The translations under genes and the position numbers were made by a program. A stretch of DNA of 64,000 bases from the NCBI GenBank assembly GCA_943736015.1, contig OX031065.1, forward strand, positions 38,640,427 through 38,704,426. Direction: 5' to 3'. Shown piece by piece: positions 1 to 10,737 of this stretch. The stretch comes from Tridacna crocea. Its lineage: Eukaryota > Mollusca > Bivalvia > Cardiida > Cardiidae. The stretch's first letter is position 1. Each line of letters opens with the position of its first letter. The notes under the pieces are model-generated. The model saw only the letters and a program-made list of their open reading frames with translations, had not been told where the DNA came from and ran no database searches.

Positions 1-664
1 ATCCCGAAAAATCTCCTGCTCCATTACAACGACTGACTCAGTTACCGACAGAAATTGTGTGGGGACAAAGTATGTCGTTATAACGGGGTTTGACTGTATT
101 TGTGTAACGTTTGTACATAATATTAAAAAAAAAAAAAAAAAAAGCTCTGATATAATGAGTTAGTATGAATAAAAGTAAGCACAAAGCTAGGTTGTGCTGC
201 ATTTACTTACTGTTGGTGTCATTTTGGTAAAAATCTCTAAAACCATAGCTTTGTTTCTTAAATCTAAATCTGATTCTGAAATAAAGAAAAACGATAATTA
301 CAGTAGTGCTCTCTCCGTAAACTTCAACAGAATAGGTAGATTTATCCAACAAAATTAGCAGATAATTATACAGTCAGAGGCTGTAAAAGAATGTCCATAC
401 AATATGGCATGGATAAGCAAATTTTCTAGAAGTTTGCGGCAGAATCCAATGTATGTTATGAAATTCGCACTCATAGACAAATCTTGTAAAATAGAATTTG
501 CTGCCCCTTGAAGTATTGCTATCTTTAAGACCTTTGACTTAAGTTCTCTTCAGCACAATGTGGGAGAAAAACAGCATCTTTTAGCAAATTGAAATGAAAA
601 GAAGATCTGAGAGCCATCTATACAAGTATTGTCTGGATCATTCTTCAACCCTATTCCTGCTAAG
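1..664. other. Unassigned AT-rich sequence with a poly-A tract
   Basis: No exon-like reading frame is visible. A pure A tract of about 19 bases lies at 125-143. The rest is plain AT-rich sequence up to the first hairpin MITE. Confidence 0.5.
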
Positions 665-888
665 TTAACCCTTTACCACACAATCCCAAGTTTTAACAAC
701 CCTGTTTGAGAAGACTTTGAAAACATTGTGGGAAAAGCAGAAAATGCTGGTAACCAGCATTTTCTCCTTTTCCCACAATGTTTTCTACCCTGCTGGAAAT
801 AAATTTCTATTTTTGATTTACATCTGATTGGACGGTAAGTGCTTTCAACTTGGACCAGTCTAAAATTTTGTCATTTGGTAAAGAATAA
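665..888 (+). mobile_element. Family A TTAA hairpin MITE (reference description)
   Basis: The copy opens with TTAACCCTTTACCACACAAT. It has a central palindrome built from GAAAACATTGTGGGAAAAGG, then GAGAAAATGCTGGTAACCAG, then the reverse complement. It closes with a GTCATTTGGTAAAGAATAA-type end. Plus orientation in this list means the ACCACACAATCCC end is on the left and the TTTTGTCGTTTGGTAAAG end on the right. TTAA ends with CCCTTT-type tips are the hallmark of piggyBac-type transposition, so the family is inferred to be a piggyBac-mobilised non-autonomous element. It has no coding capacity; small frames across it are translated palindrome. The right TTAA of this copy has decayed. Confidence 0.85.
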
Positions 889-976
889 AATGAAACTTTC
901 CACCCAATGGTTAAAACAGGGATAATTCTATTTTAACCTTAATTTTTTTGTTGGAGAAAAATATCTCTCTTTTGGA

Positions 977-1036
977 AAGTGTAGGTCAAAATCAGACTGC
1001 ATGTTCTCTGCAGTCTGATCTTAATCTACACTGTCC
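977..1036. repeat. Family B palindrome (CAGACTGCA...TGCAGTCTG)
   Basis: A stem of roughly 25 bp: AAATCAGACTGCATGTTC faces CTCTGCAGTCTGATCTTA, flanked by GTGTAGGTC and ATCTACACTGTCC. The same palindrome recurs at least ten times in the window, often inside a ~200 bp unit with TTAA ends. Confidence 0.7.
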
Positions 1037-1292
1037 AAAAAAAAAGGTCAGTGAGTTGTGCTCAGCAGTCAATAGATTAACTGACAAAAAATCAATAATT
1101 GCTAAAGATCATACCTTTTCTGCCAGATGTATATGGAGGAAACAGGGAAGGAAACATTAATATTCTGATTAATACCTGAAAAAACAAGAAAGATTCACTA
1201 CTTTAGCTTTAACTCATTCATTTCTGTAGATGCGTTTGAGTGCCTTGCAAGAGTCTGCTTCAAAAATGTTAAATCATACATAGAAATTTCCC

Positions 1293-1519
1293 TTAAATTT
1301 TTACCACACAATAAAATTTTAGACTTGTCCAAACTAAAAGCACTCGCAGTGGACAAAATAAATATGGCTCAAAAATTGAAATTTGTTTTGGGAAGGGCAG
1401 AAACACTGTGGGAAAAGGAAAACATGTTGATTACCAGCATTTCTCCTTTTCCCACAATGTTATCAATAGGCTTCTTTCTCATTGTCCTTAACAGTCGAGA
1501 TTGTGATGTAAAGAGTTAA
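1293..1519 (-). mobile_element. Family A TTAA hairpin MITE
   Basis: Minus-oriented copy bounded by TTAA on both sides. One arm of the palindrome has diverged (AAGGAAAACATGTTGATTACC), so the hairpin is imperfect. Its right TTAA is also the left TTAA of the next copy. Confidence 0.8.
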
Positions 1520-1657
1520 CCCTTTACCAAAAAATTTTACATTTGTGTTTTGGGTAGGGAAGAAAGGTTACCAGCATTTTCTCCTTTACCTTCAATGTTT
1601 TCAGAACACTCCTTTCTCAGGGTCGTTAAAAGTTGGGATTGTGTGGTAAAGAGTTAA
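1516..1657 (-). mobile_element. Family A MITE, one palindrome arm deleted
   Basis: This 142 bp copy shares TTAA 1516-1519 with its neighbour. The left third and one arm of the palindrome are missing: GGGAAGAAAGGTTACCAGCA runs straight into the remaining arm. The right end GTGTGGTAAAGAGTTAA is intact. Confidence 0.75.
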
Positions 1658-1815
1658 TGAGCCATTTCTTTTACCAACATTTCCCTCTATGAATATACTG
1701 TATGCATTGAATCAAAATTGTACTAATCACATAATTATATTCAACAAGGATGATTTCAAAGTTCTCTGCTAGACTGCTATGTACAGTAATAATTTTGTGA
1801 AAGGGGGCAATGCGT

Positions 1816-2043
1816 TTAACCCTTTCCCAAACGACAAATTTTGGACTCTTCCAAACTCAAAGAGTTTGCAGAGGACAATTTTAGATTTTGAGAAAATGGC
1901 AGAGAGTTCTCAATAAGGGTAGAAAACACTGTGGGAAAAGGAGAAATTGCTCGTAACAAGCAATTTCTCCTTTTCCCGCAGTGTTTTCAAAAGACTTTTA
2001 CTGCAGACACATAAAAACCAGGGCTTGTTTGGGAAAGGGTTTA
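1816..2043 (-). mobile_element. Family A MITE, CCCAAAC subtype
   Basis: Both tips carry the variant CCCTTTCCCAAAC instead of CCCTTTACCACAC (left TTTAACCCTTTCCCAAACG, right GTTTGGGAAAGGG). The palindrome arms have changed together (GAAATTGCTCGTAACAAGCA), so pairing is kept although the sequence differs from the consensus. Confidence 0.8.
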
Positions 2044-2512
2044 CTGTACCTAACAATCCTGATTTTTAACAACACTGAGAAAGTAGACTTTTCAAAACAT
2101 GGGAAAGTGAGAAGAGGCTTCTTACCAGCAGTGAAGATTATCAAATAAGACAGCTGCCTCTTTTGTGTATATAAACTTACTTGACAATTATTAGAAATTA
2201 AAAAATTAAAATCTTACAAACAAGTTGTTTATTTTTTCTATGCTGAATATTTTCAAGGTTTCTTGATGATGCTCACTGGGTTAGGAATCAGAATTAAATG
2301 TTGTGGCTGATACACAAGATTCTTCATGCAAAGTTCTTCAAATTATGCATTTGCTTGACACAGAATATTAGACTACTTACGCCTGTTCATAAGAAAGATG
2401 AAGCCATTAAGGTAAAACGAGAAAATATTACATTTTATCCCAGTCATGCTCTAAATTTTAATGCATCTGCAAAAAGATTCAACCTGTGTCAGCCTTCATA
2501 GTCTGTGCAGAT

Positions 2513-2740
2513 TTAACTCATTACCAAACATAAATATTTTAGGCTTGTCCAAATCGAAAGCATTTTCAGACGACAAAATAAAAGTGACTGAAAATTTGAA
2601 ATCTGTTTGGTGAAGAGTAGAAAACAATGTGGGAAAAGGAGAAAATGCTGGTTGCCAGCATTTTCTCCTTTCCCACAATGTTTTCTCAAGGCTTCTTTCT
2701 CAGGGTCGTCAAAGGTAGGGATTGTGTGGTAAAGTGTTAA
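2513..2740 (-). mobile_element. Family A TTAA hairpin MITE
   Basis: TTAACTCATTACCAAAC on the left and GTGTGGTAAAGTGTTAA on the right. The central palindrome is nearly perfect, with GGTTGCCAGC at the turn. The region 2044-2512 before it holds nothing recognisable. Confidence 0.85.
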
Positions 2741-2949
2741 ATGGGTAGAAAAAAATCGCTATTTGTCAATTTTCTGCATGCCTATGTACCATTCTACCAC
2801 GTTATTAAGTTAGGTTTTCATACAAATTACAAAATGGATTTTTCACGGCCCATAATCATAGGACGACTTACTTGGTATAGTGAATCAGAGATATGTGTTA
2901 ACCCTTTACACCATAAGGCATTTCTATGGTATCTCTAATTGACCCTAAA

Positions 2950-3060
2950 TATCAGGCCTAAAAAAAAAATGGTTTGTTTAGGGTAACGTCTCCAAAAATG
3001 TTAGGTAGGGTAGGGGCAAAATTTTTTTTTTTTTACTATTATTTTTTTTTTTTAACACCC
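2950..3060 (+). repeat. Poly-A/poly-T edged repeat, copy 1
   Basis: CAGGCCTAAAAAAAAAATGG, then GTTTGTTTAGGGTAACGTC, GGTAGGGTAGGGGCAAAA and a T tract. A copy in the opposite direction lies at 7962-8045. It is a dispersed repeat of unknown class. Just downstream, 3100-3170 keeps a decayed family A fragment (GTAGACTTGTCCAAACC). Confidence 0.5.
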
Positions 3061-3421
3061 CCCTCCCACCCCAAGCATTTTGAAAGCATTTAAAATCTCA
3101 ACTAAAATGAAAAAATGTAGACTTGTCCAAACCTAAGCATTTGTAGAAAACATATTTAATAAGGATCAAAAGGTGGTATTTGCTTTTGAAAATGGAAAAA
3201 AAAAACTTAAGGAAAAAAGAGAAAATGGTAGCTACCAGCTCCGAGTCCATTTCTCATTATGTGTTCAAAAGACCTCAAGTCTGTCACTAATTTTCTTATT
3301 GTGTGTTAAATGCTCAAATTCTGTGTTCATTTACATAATACTTATAATACTTCTATATTTGCATCTTTCCCCCACTCCCCTTCCCCCAGCCCCTCCCCCA
3401 TTAACTGCTGTCAACTTTTGT

Positions 3422-3633
3422 TTAACCCTTTACAAAACAACAAAATTGTAGATTGGGCCATGTTGACAGCACTTGCAGACGACAAAAGCAATGTAACTCA
3501 AAATTTGATGTTTGTGTCCAGAAGGGTAGAAAACATTGTGGGAAAAGGAGAAAATGCTGGTTACCAGCATTTTCTCCTTTTCCCACAATGTTTTCTAAAG
3601 GCTCCTATATCCTATTGTTTGGTAAAGGGTTAA
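3422..3633 (-). mobile_element. Family A TTAA hairpin MITE
   Basis: Perfect central palindrome. Left tip TTAACCCTTTACAAAAC, right tip GTTTGGTAAAGGGTTAA. The right TTAA (3630-3633) is shared with the next copy. Confidence 0.88.
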
Positions 3634-3837
3634 CTCTTTTCTTAATTGAAATTTTTACAAGTATTTGCAGACGACAAAACAAATGTTACTCACAAACTGA
3701 AATTTGTTTCGGGAAGGGTAGAAAACATTATGGCAAACAAAGAGAATGATTTATTTCATTTTCTCCTTTTCCCACAATGTTTTCAAAAGATTTTTTTAAA
3801 GGTTGTTAAAAGTGTGGATTGTGTGGTAAAAAGCTAA
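3630..3837 (-). mobile_element. Family A MITE abutting the previous copy
   Basis: Starts at the shared TTAA 3630. The left palindrome arm has diverged (ATGGCAAACAAAGAGAATGA) while the right arm is canonical. The right tip decays to GTGTGGTAAAAAGCTAA. Confidence 0.8.
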
Positions 3838-3918
3838 AACACCTGAAAAAGTTAAAATATTTATTTCCAAGTTTCTAAATAGACTGATGAATACTAGAAT
3901 GTTTCGTTTGTTTTTATG

Positions 3919-4149
3919 TTTAACTCTTTACCACACAATCCCGACTTTTAACGACCCTGAAAAAAAAAAGCCTTTGAAAACATGGTGGGAAAAGGAGAAA
4001 ATGCTGGTAACCAGCATTTTCTCCTTTTCCCACCATGTTTTCTACCCTTCCCAAAGCAGATTTCAATTTTTGAGTTGCATCAATTTTGTCATCTGCAAAT
4101 GCTTTCAATTTGGACTTGTCCAAAATTTTGTTGTTTGGTAAAGGGTTAA
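3919..4149 (+). mobile_element. Family A TTAA hairpin MITE, compensated arms
   Basis: TTAA on both sides and a perfect palindrome. A matching change is present in both arms: CATGGTGGGAAAAGG on one side and CCTTTTCCCACCATG on the other, where other copies read CATTGTGGG and CCCACAATG. Paired changes of this kind suggest arm-to-arm copying. Confidence 0.9.
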
Positions 4150-4589
4150 TACCCTCCCACTCCTGAACACTTTAAAGTGACTATATAACTACTGATTTAA
4201 CTGAAGAAAAGTTGGGTTAACAAAGGATGTGCATGTTTCTTTTTTATCTAGAACACACATTCCTGACACAACTGTAAAATTACAAGTGTCCACTTTCGTT
4301 GTCTTTTAGAGTTAAAAAGTGAAACAAGAGTGCTGTCATCACAATATACTCCACCACAAGTTGCTATTTCAAGCAGCTAGCTCTAAGAGACTAAAGTGTT
4401 GGAATTTCTAGCACCTGCCTGGGTAGCTCAATGGATATTTTGAGCTACTTATAATCTAAAAGGTTTACGGATGGTCTGATGGGTGAAGAGACGCATGCAC
4501 AACAGACTCAATGGTCATTGGCTTTGATTAAGCAATAAAAACATGAAGTTTCATGAAATTTTGTCAAGTAGCTTGAGGTACAAAGATGA

Positions 4590-5990
4590 AAATTTACATT
4601 TGACATGAAGCCCCCCTTTTTCATGACACAGCAATAAATTCTAAAACTCTGACAATATGCACAAGGTCAAACAATCTGTGAGATATCACCCATATCTGTT
4701 GAGATTCACCCAGTAATTAGAGAGATTGGTAAAAATTAAATATAAAATGAAGACCCCCTTTATCCATGACACACACATCCTTGACAATCTGCGCTGGGTC
4801 ACATGATGAGAAACATTCTGTAAAAATTTCATCCAAATCCGTCTAGAAATGTGAGAGGAGTTGCGTTCACAAGAAGTGGACGTACAAAAGGACAGATGCA
4901 ATTTAAATTTTACATGAAGCCCCCTTTTTCCACGACAGTGTTATAAATTAAAAAACCTTGACAGTATATGCTAGGTTACATGATCTGAGAATATTTCATC
5001 CAAATCCATTCAAATATGTCCAGTATTAATTAGAAATATAATTCAAGTATCAGTGAAAAATGAAATATAACATGAAGTCCCCTTTTCCATGATGCAGCTA
5101 TGAATTGCAAACTTAAAAACCTTGACAATATGTGCTAGGTCACAAAGAAGAAGAGATGAGAAACATTGTGAAATATTATCCAAATCTGTCAAGAAGTGTT
5201 GGAGGGGTGCTGCATTTTATTCCTTATATTTTAATTTCCAATTATCTTAAGCAGAATCAGACATATTTCAAGCATCTGCAGACGACCCTATGTGTCCACT
5301 GTCCAGTATGAATTAGAAATATTGGTGAAAAATGAAATATAACATGAAGCCCCCTTTTTTCATGATGCAGCTATGAATTGCAAACCTCATAACCTTGACA
5401 ATATGTGTTAGGTCACAAAGAAGAAGAGATGAGAAACACAGCGAAATTTTATCCAAATCCATCAAGAAAATTGGGAGGGGTGCTGCTGCCCCTCAATTTC
5501 ATTTAGATCAGACACATTTTAACATTAAATGTTTTGCTTAATTCAGTATCATTCATTTTGTTATTTTGTTCCTTATTCTTTAATTTCCAATCAACTTGAG
5601 AAGAATCAGACATTTCAAGCATTTCAGACGACCCTATGTGTCCACTGTCCAGTATGAATTAGAAATATTGGTGAAAAATGAAATATAACATGAAGCCCCC
5701 TTTTTTCATGACACAGCTATGAATTGCAAACCTCCTAACCTTGACAATATGTGTTAGGTCACAAAGAAGAAGAGATGACAAACATTGTGAAATTTTATCC
5801 AAATCCGTCAAGAAAATTGGGAGGACTGCTGCTGCCCCTCAATTTCATATAGTTCAGACACATTTTAACATTAGATGTTCTACTTTACTCAATATCATTC
5901 ATTTTGTTCCATATACTTTTTATTTCCAATCAAGTTAGAAAGAAGCAGACATATTTCAAGCATTTGCAGACGACCCTTTCTCTCCTCCCT
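4590..5990 (+). repeat. Degenerate tandem array, ~348 bp period at its end
   Basis: The phrase AACATGAAGCCCCCTTTTTT recurs near 4600, 4740, 4910, 5070, 5340 and 5690. The last copies are spaced about 348 bp (CAGACGACCCTATGTGTCC at 5279 and 5627, with a partial hit at 5965). Earlier copies are shorter, at about 140-270 bp. Units include ATCCAAATCCGTCAAGAAAA and GACAATATGTGTTAGGTCAC. No coding potential is seen. The flank 4150-4590 has nothing recognisable. Confidence 0.65.
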
Positions 5991-6126
5991 CACCCCCACC
6001 CCGTCTGCTATAGATCTATTATTTTCATTTCATAAAACATTTTTTTCCACTCATGAACAGAATTTTAGTTTCCACATATTTTTTTAATCATAGATTTGTG
6101 TAAATTCACTGTTTGAATTATTAAAT

Positions 6127-7840
6127 ATGAGAAAATGGTTTGAAGTCCATCTGATCAGACGATGCTACGCTGATCACGGTAGTGTCATGGGTTTTCACGG
6201 TTTTTTGTCGATCTATTTTTTCGTGACAATGAATTTTTGGAGAAGTATTACTACATAATTTGACATCATTAAGTCAGTTTGAATATTAAGTAACCTTAAA
6301 ATCCGTCACTTTACACTAGATAAGAGGATTAACGCCTTTCTTATTTTGTCATAAATGACTCGCCAGCTTCATTGTCGTCCGCGTGTACTTCGCATTTTAT
6401 ACTGATCGTGTTTAGCACATATTCTACCGGTGGCGTGCAAGCTATGTTAAATGAAGCTCTAGACGATAATTTCAGGTGTCAGATTGACATTTAGGCAAAT
6501 ATTTTTCAGCTTCAAAGATCATTTCAAAATTCCAAATTTTAAAACCCGAGCACATGGATCAAATGAGAAGCTTGTCGATTCGTCAAGTTTTGTCAAGACA
6601 TCCGTGGACAAAAAATCATTTGTCTTTTTACCAGCCAATTTTCGTGTTATTTATACACTATGTTGAATCCAAGAGTTTGATTGATATTAGTCACAAAACC
6701 AAGCGCTAAAAACTAGATTTCAAGTTTTGGGAGCGAGCGAGTTCTGGAACCGACTACAGTCGATTCCAGAATTTCTCAATCGATTAAGAAAAGTGAACAT
6801 CAAAAGTAAAAGTTAGAGCTGGAGCGATATCATCGATGCATCAGAACATCGTGATATTTTTGCTGGCGATAGTATATCGCGATTCTTACTCATCGTATCG
6901 ATACTTGGCGATACATTTACGTCGTGTAGTGTGTGCAATCACGTATAAATGTATGTGGTTCACGTATTAAATAAGAAAATTTCACACAGTTTTTCATTGC
7001 CTCTGCTGTATACGTACATGAACGTAAAAAAACCAACAGCCCTAATAATGATGAAATTTATAAAACTTTGCAATTTGGGGAATGATTTGCAGCGAAATGT
7101 TGACAGTCACTCACTCTAGCTTAGGGCTTTCCCCGTTTTAAATATAGATGCCAATTCGGAACGTTCTAAGGTGATATGATTTTACTATGTTCGTACCCAA
7201 AAAGTTGAGACTGTGTTTTGATCGGTTTGCCGCCAGTAACATATTTGTCACTAGGATTGTAAAATAAGATAAATCATTAACAAGGTCGTTTGGTTTAACA
7301 GACGAATTCTGGCTGCAATTTGAGTATTTGCTGGCGAAAGATGGCTCATTTTAAATTGTCTTTGTTCTTTACAAATCGGTAATCGCAGATCGGCAACGGT
7401 CTTCCGAAGTTGACAATTGTGCGGGTTTTGGCGCTGGAAAATTGAAATGACATGTCTTTGACGCTGCAAAGTATCTGACGCAGGAATTTTTGATCTAGAG
7501 CTTCATATAACCTAGCTTTCGTGCATCCAGCAGAAATATGGGCTAAACACGTAAACACATCAGTATAAAATGCAAACGACACGCGCATGATCATGACGCT
7601 GGAGAGTCATTTATGACAGGGTAAAAACGGTGTTAATCCTCTTATCTAGTGTAAAGTGACATATTTTCAAGTTACCTGCAATTCAAAATGACAAACGGAT
7701 GTCAAATCATGTAGTAATACTTCTAAAAAACTTAATTGTCACGAAAAAATAGATCGCCGAAAAAACGCGAAAACCCATGACACTACAATGATCAGAGTGG
7801 CATCGTCCGATCAGAGGGACTTCAAATTATCTTCTCATCT
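6127..7840. mobile_element. Long inverted-repeat element (~430 bp arms)
   Basis: The left arm, about 6127-6560, and the right arm, about 7425-7840, are inverted copies. The outer ends TTTGAAGTCCATCTGATCAG and CTGATCGGACGATGCC (reverse) match, as do CATGGGTTTTC, ACACTAGATAAGAGGATTAA, GTCATAAATGACTC and ATGAAGCTCTAGA. The right arm has an 82-codon minus frame that begins within the arm. The matching frame in the left arm has stops, so the arms may be relics of a coding end. No transposase was recognised in the loop. The class is unknown. Confidence 0.7.
6813..7047. repeat. ATCGATA-rich repeat in the element loop
   Basis: TTAGAGCTGGAGCGATATCA opens a stretch dense in ATCG palindromes (CGATAGTATATCGCGAT, CGTATCGATACTTGGCGATA). 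AACAGCCCTAA closes it. The weak TTAGRGCTG/CAGCCCTAA ends suggest a small inserted element, but no target duplication was found. Confidence 0.35.
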
Positions 7841-7961
7841 TTAATAATTAATTAAAGCATCTTCTCATCTTCAATAATGAATTTTAACACTGTATGTATG
7901 TAGTAGTACATGACAGATGTGTTCTGTGACACAGTAACTTAAAAGGCTGATTTTTTCTTAT

Positions 7962-8045
7962 CGGAAGAAAAAAAAAATAGGGTCGGGGCAAAATCTCTAG
8001 GTAGGGTCGGGTTACCCGAAACAAACTCTTTTTTTTTTTAGGCCT
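7962..8045 (-). repeat. Poly-A/poly-T edged repeat, copy 2
   Basis: AAAAAATAGGGTCGGGGCAAAA, then GGTAGGGTCGGGTTACCCG, AAACAAACTC and a T tract followed by AGGCCT. This is the inverse of the repeat at 2950-3060. Confidence 0.5.
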
Positions 8046-8088
8046 CAGCAAGGATGAAGCCTTTATTTTTTTTATGAGTATATGACAC

Positions 8089-8226
8089 CTTTTGATAGCA
8101 TAGAAAACATTGTGACAAAAGGTGAAATTGCTCATGACGAGTAATTTCACATGATTTTGGCAGAATGTTTTCCAAAGGCTCCTACAAGTAATGCGTAGAA
8201 ATGAGTATCTATGAAGTAAAGGGTTA
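8089..8226 (-). repeat. Decayed family A MITE
   Basis: GATAGCATAGAAAACATTGTG starts a weak palindrome (TGAAATTGCTCATGACGAGTAATTTCA). TGAAGTAAAGGGTTAA ends the copy. The left tip is lost. Confidence 0.6.
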
Positions 8227-8396
8227 AGCCCCCTTTTGCCATAGCACAGCCAATCTCATATCACAGATTGCATTTTTTTTCCACAATGAATTTATGGAAT
8301 ATACCACCACAATGGCCCATTCATTATCTGATATATATTCATTCTACTTCTTCATGAGAACTCAGTATGCTTGAAAAATCTAAATGTATTCTTTAC

Positions 8397-8510
8397 CTCA
8401 ACACAACCATGTTTGTGTAAATTGACTGCGAATTTGTTTTGTTCATCTTCCACTCCAGCATCGTCTTGACCCCGTCTTGAATCAAAGTTCATCAACCGAC
8501 TCACGATACA
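8397..8510 (-). CDS. Probable internal exon, unrecognised gene 1
   Basis: On the minus strand a TATGTTTCAG acceptor is followed by 114 bases with no stop (38 codons) and a GAG|GTAAAG donor. Both junctions are in phase 0. The encoded segment is hydrophilic, with an acidic patch (GVEDEQNKF) and a basic, cysteine-containing end (HKHGCVE). The exon at 15314-15433 also ends in phase 0, so the two can join in frame across a ~6.8 kb intron. I do not recognise the protein. It lies outside the repeats and reads as a real exon, but the call rests on splice signals and composition only. Confidence 0.6.
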
Positions 8511-8979
8511 CTGAAACATAGACATATAGAGAATGTATTTACTAATCCCAAGTAAAAACAAGAGGACCATGATGGTCCTATATTGCTCATCTGAGTACTA
8601 AGCAGTAAAGGTCTATAGTGAAATTCTTCTTTTCCGAGTAGATCATCTTATGGTATTTGGTAGAGGTCCACTAAAAGATGCTACATAATGATACATCAAA
8701 GCTCTACCATTTCCAGTTTCAGAGAAAAATATTTTTAAAGTTTTCCTTCTTTGTTCCTATGTTTCAAACTAACGACCCCATAGGCTGGGCCAGTTTGGAC
8801 CCCAGGGACATCATGTGAACAAACTTGGTAAAGGTCAACTAGCAGATGCTTCATACCAAATATCAAAGCTCTGCACCTTCTAGTTTCAGAGAAGATGATT
8901 TTTAAAGATTTCCTTCTTTGTTCCTGTTTCAAACTTGTGACCCCCGGGGCGGGGCCAGTTTTGAACCCAAGGGCATCAT

Positions 8980-10679
8980 CAAGGTTCAAGAATCTAGGCG
9001 ATTCGGGCGAAGTTGTCGCCGAAACGCGCTTGACTTCGCCTTTTTTCAACAGGCGGGCGAAAAAAACTTCGCCCAAAAATTTTTGACTAAAAGAAACACA
9101 ATTCAAGTTCCGTGAATGAAAGTGATAAAAAAGGGTGCCTGCCTGACCTGTCGAAACTTTACAATCACTTTTCATTCATTATCAATTAACTATGTAACTT
9201 GTTATGTAATCCATTGCCATGTGTGAAAATTGATAATTAGAGCAAGTTCACTGCGGGTGGTCGTCGCTATATACATACTGTGTAAAGGTAGTTAAAGATT
9301 GTGACATAATAAGAAACAAGGCGTGGCTTTGCAAATATGGGCGGCGACTAAATTTCTTTCGTGATTCCTGATTGGTTCTCGGTAAATATTGCATGAAAAT
9401 TATGTCAGACTGATGGAGATGGCGGCATGGCGATCTCTACATTCGATTCAATTGCATATTTTGACATGTAAACTCGCCAAAACACATTCAGTCACGCTTA
9501 CTGAACCTGTTAGCCAACTGGTCAGTTTATTTGTTTGGGACTCTGCCAAGATTTAGACTAGTACACCCGTTACTGTCGGGAGGCAGCTGAATTTCTGAAT
9601 CTTATCAGAGGAAAATCTCAGCGTTTTTCAGTATCATCGCTGCATACGTGTATGAGAATGTGTTGGTTAAATTGCTGGGTAACTTATCGACGAAACTTTA
9701 GATTAAATTGATGACTAGTAACATTTTTCTCATGGTTTGTTTGTTAACCAATGATTACGACGAAACCGAGACTAATCTAGCATAACAGTGTCAAAAACCA
9801 AGTTCAAGACGATTAAATCGTTGATTGTTCTCGTTCCGTGAGTGTCCTTAAACCGATGACAAATACAAGACAAATGCGTCAAAAAAGAAACTAATTATCA
9901 CATGTTAAAGTAATCTACGTATTTTTTCTTGATTTTAAATCTTGTTCCTTCTCAAAAAATACAAAGATCATCGACTTTCTGCTGTAAATACTAGCCTACC
10001 GAGCTACCGGAATTGGGTCATGCCATGTTTGCAATGGGAGGCCTACGGTATGCTCTTTATTTTTGCACATTGAACACGAAAATAGTTATCAAAGTTATTC
10101 TTTTGATATGAAAGTGACTAGAAATGATTGTTTTTTGAAGGCAAGTAATTTCTAGCTCATATTCTGGTCTCAATTCTTTATTTCATCAAGTTGTATCCTT
10201 ATCATCACAGAATACAGACAGTCGAGGCTACTGTGTCAGAAAATAGAATAATAATCATCCTTTGTCTTTCTTTAGAATAAAAGGAGTGCTAGAATAGAAG
10301 AAAATCAACTGAGTAAACCATTGTGAAAGATAAGAATCCTATTTAAAAAAATAATAACTTTGGTGATTTCTTTTTTTATTCTTCAACAGAAATTGATGTT
10401 TCGGGCACTTATTGTAACTACCTTAGGCTGTTTAAATGAGTACCTGCAGCATGTTATTAAGAAAAATAAAGCAAGTTATCGTAAAAATATCTCAAGGCCT
10501 TTGAAAACATTGTGGAAAAATAAGAAAATGATTGTAATATAGCCAGGCTAAAATTTTATCATCCGATGCAGAATTTCGGTTAGCGAAAAAACTTCTCCCT
10601 TGCATCACAAAACTTCTCCCTGAATTCTCAGGAGGGAGAAGTCACTTCTCCCTAAATTTCTGGGCTAGCTTGATCCCTG
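8980..10679. mobile_element. hAT-like non-autonomous element, TSD ATCAT
   Basis: It interrupts a tandem-core unit. Intact units read GGGCATCATATGAAC; here GGGCATCAT is followed by CAAGGTTCAAG, and on the far side GATCCCTG is followed by ATCATATGAAC. The inverted ends CAAGGTTCAAG and CAGGGATCAAG match at 9 of 11 positions, and ATCAT is duplicated. The left part is rich in TTCGCCC/GCGAAGT motifs and the right in ACTTCTCCC. There is no transposase frame. A decayed family A scrap lies at 10495-10540. Confidence 0.7.
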
Positions 10680-10737
10680 ATCATATGAACAATCTTGGTA
10701 GAAGTCCACTAAGAGATGGCACATAATAAATATCAAA

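Noticed and set aside
8735-9175. 146-codon minus frame
   Set aside because: It runs across tandem-core units and the hAT-like insertion border, so it is chance reading of repeats.
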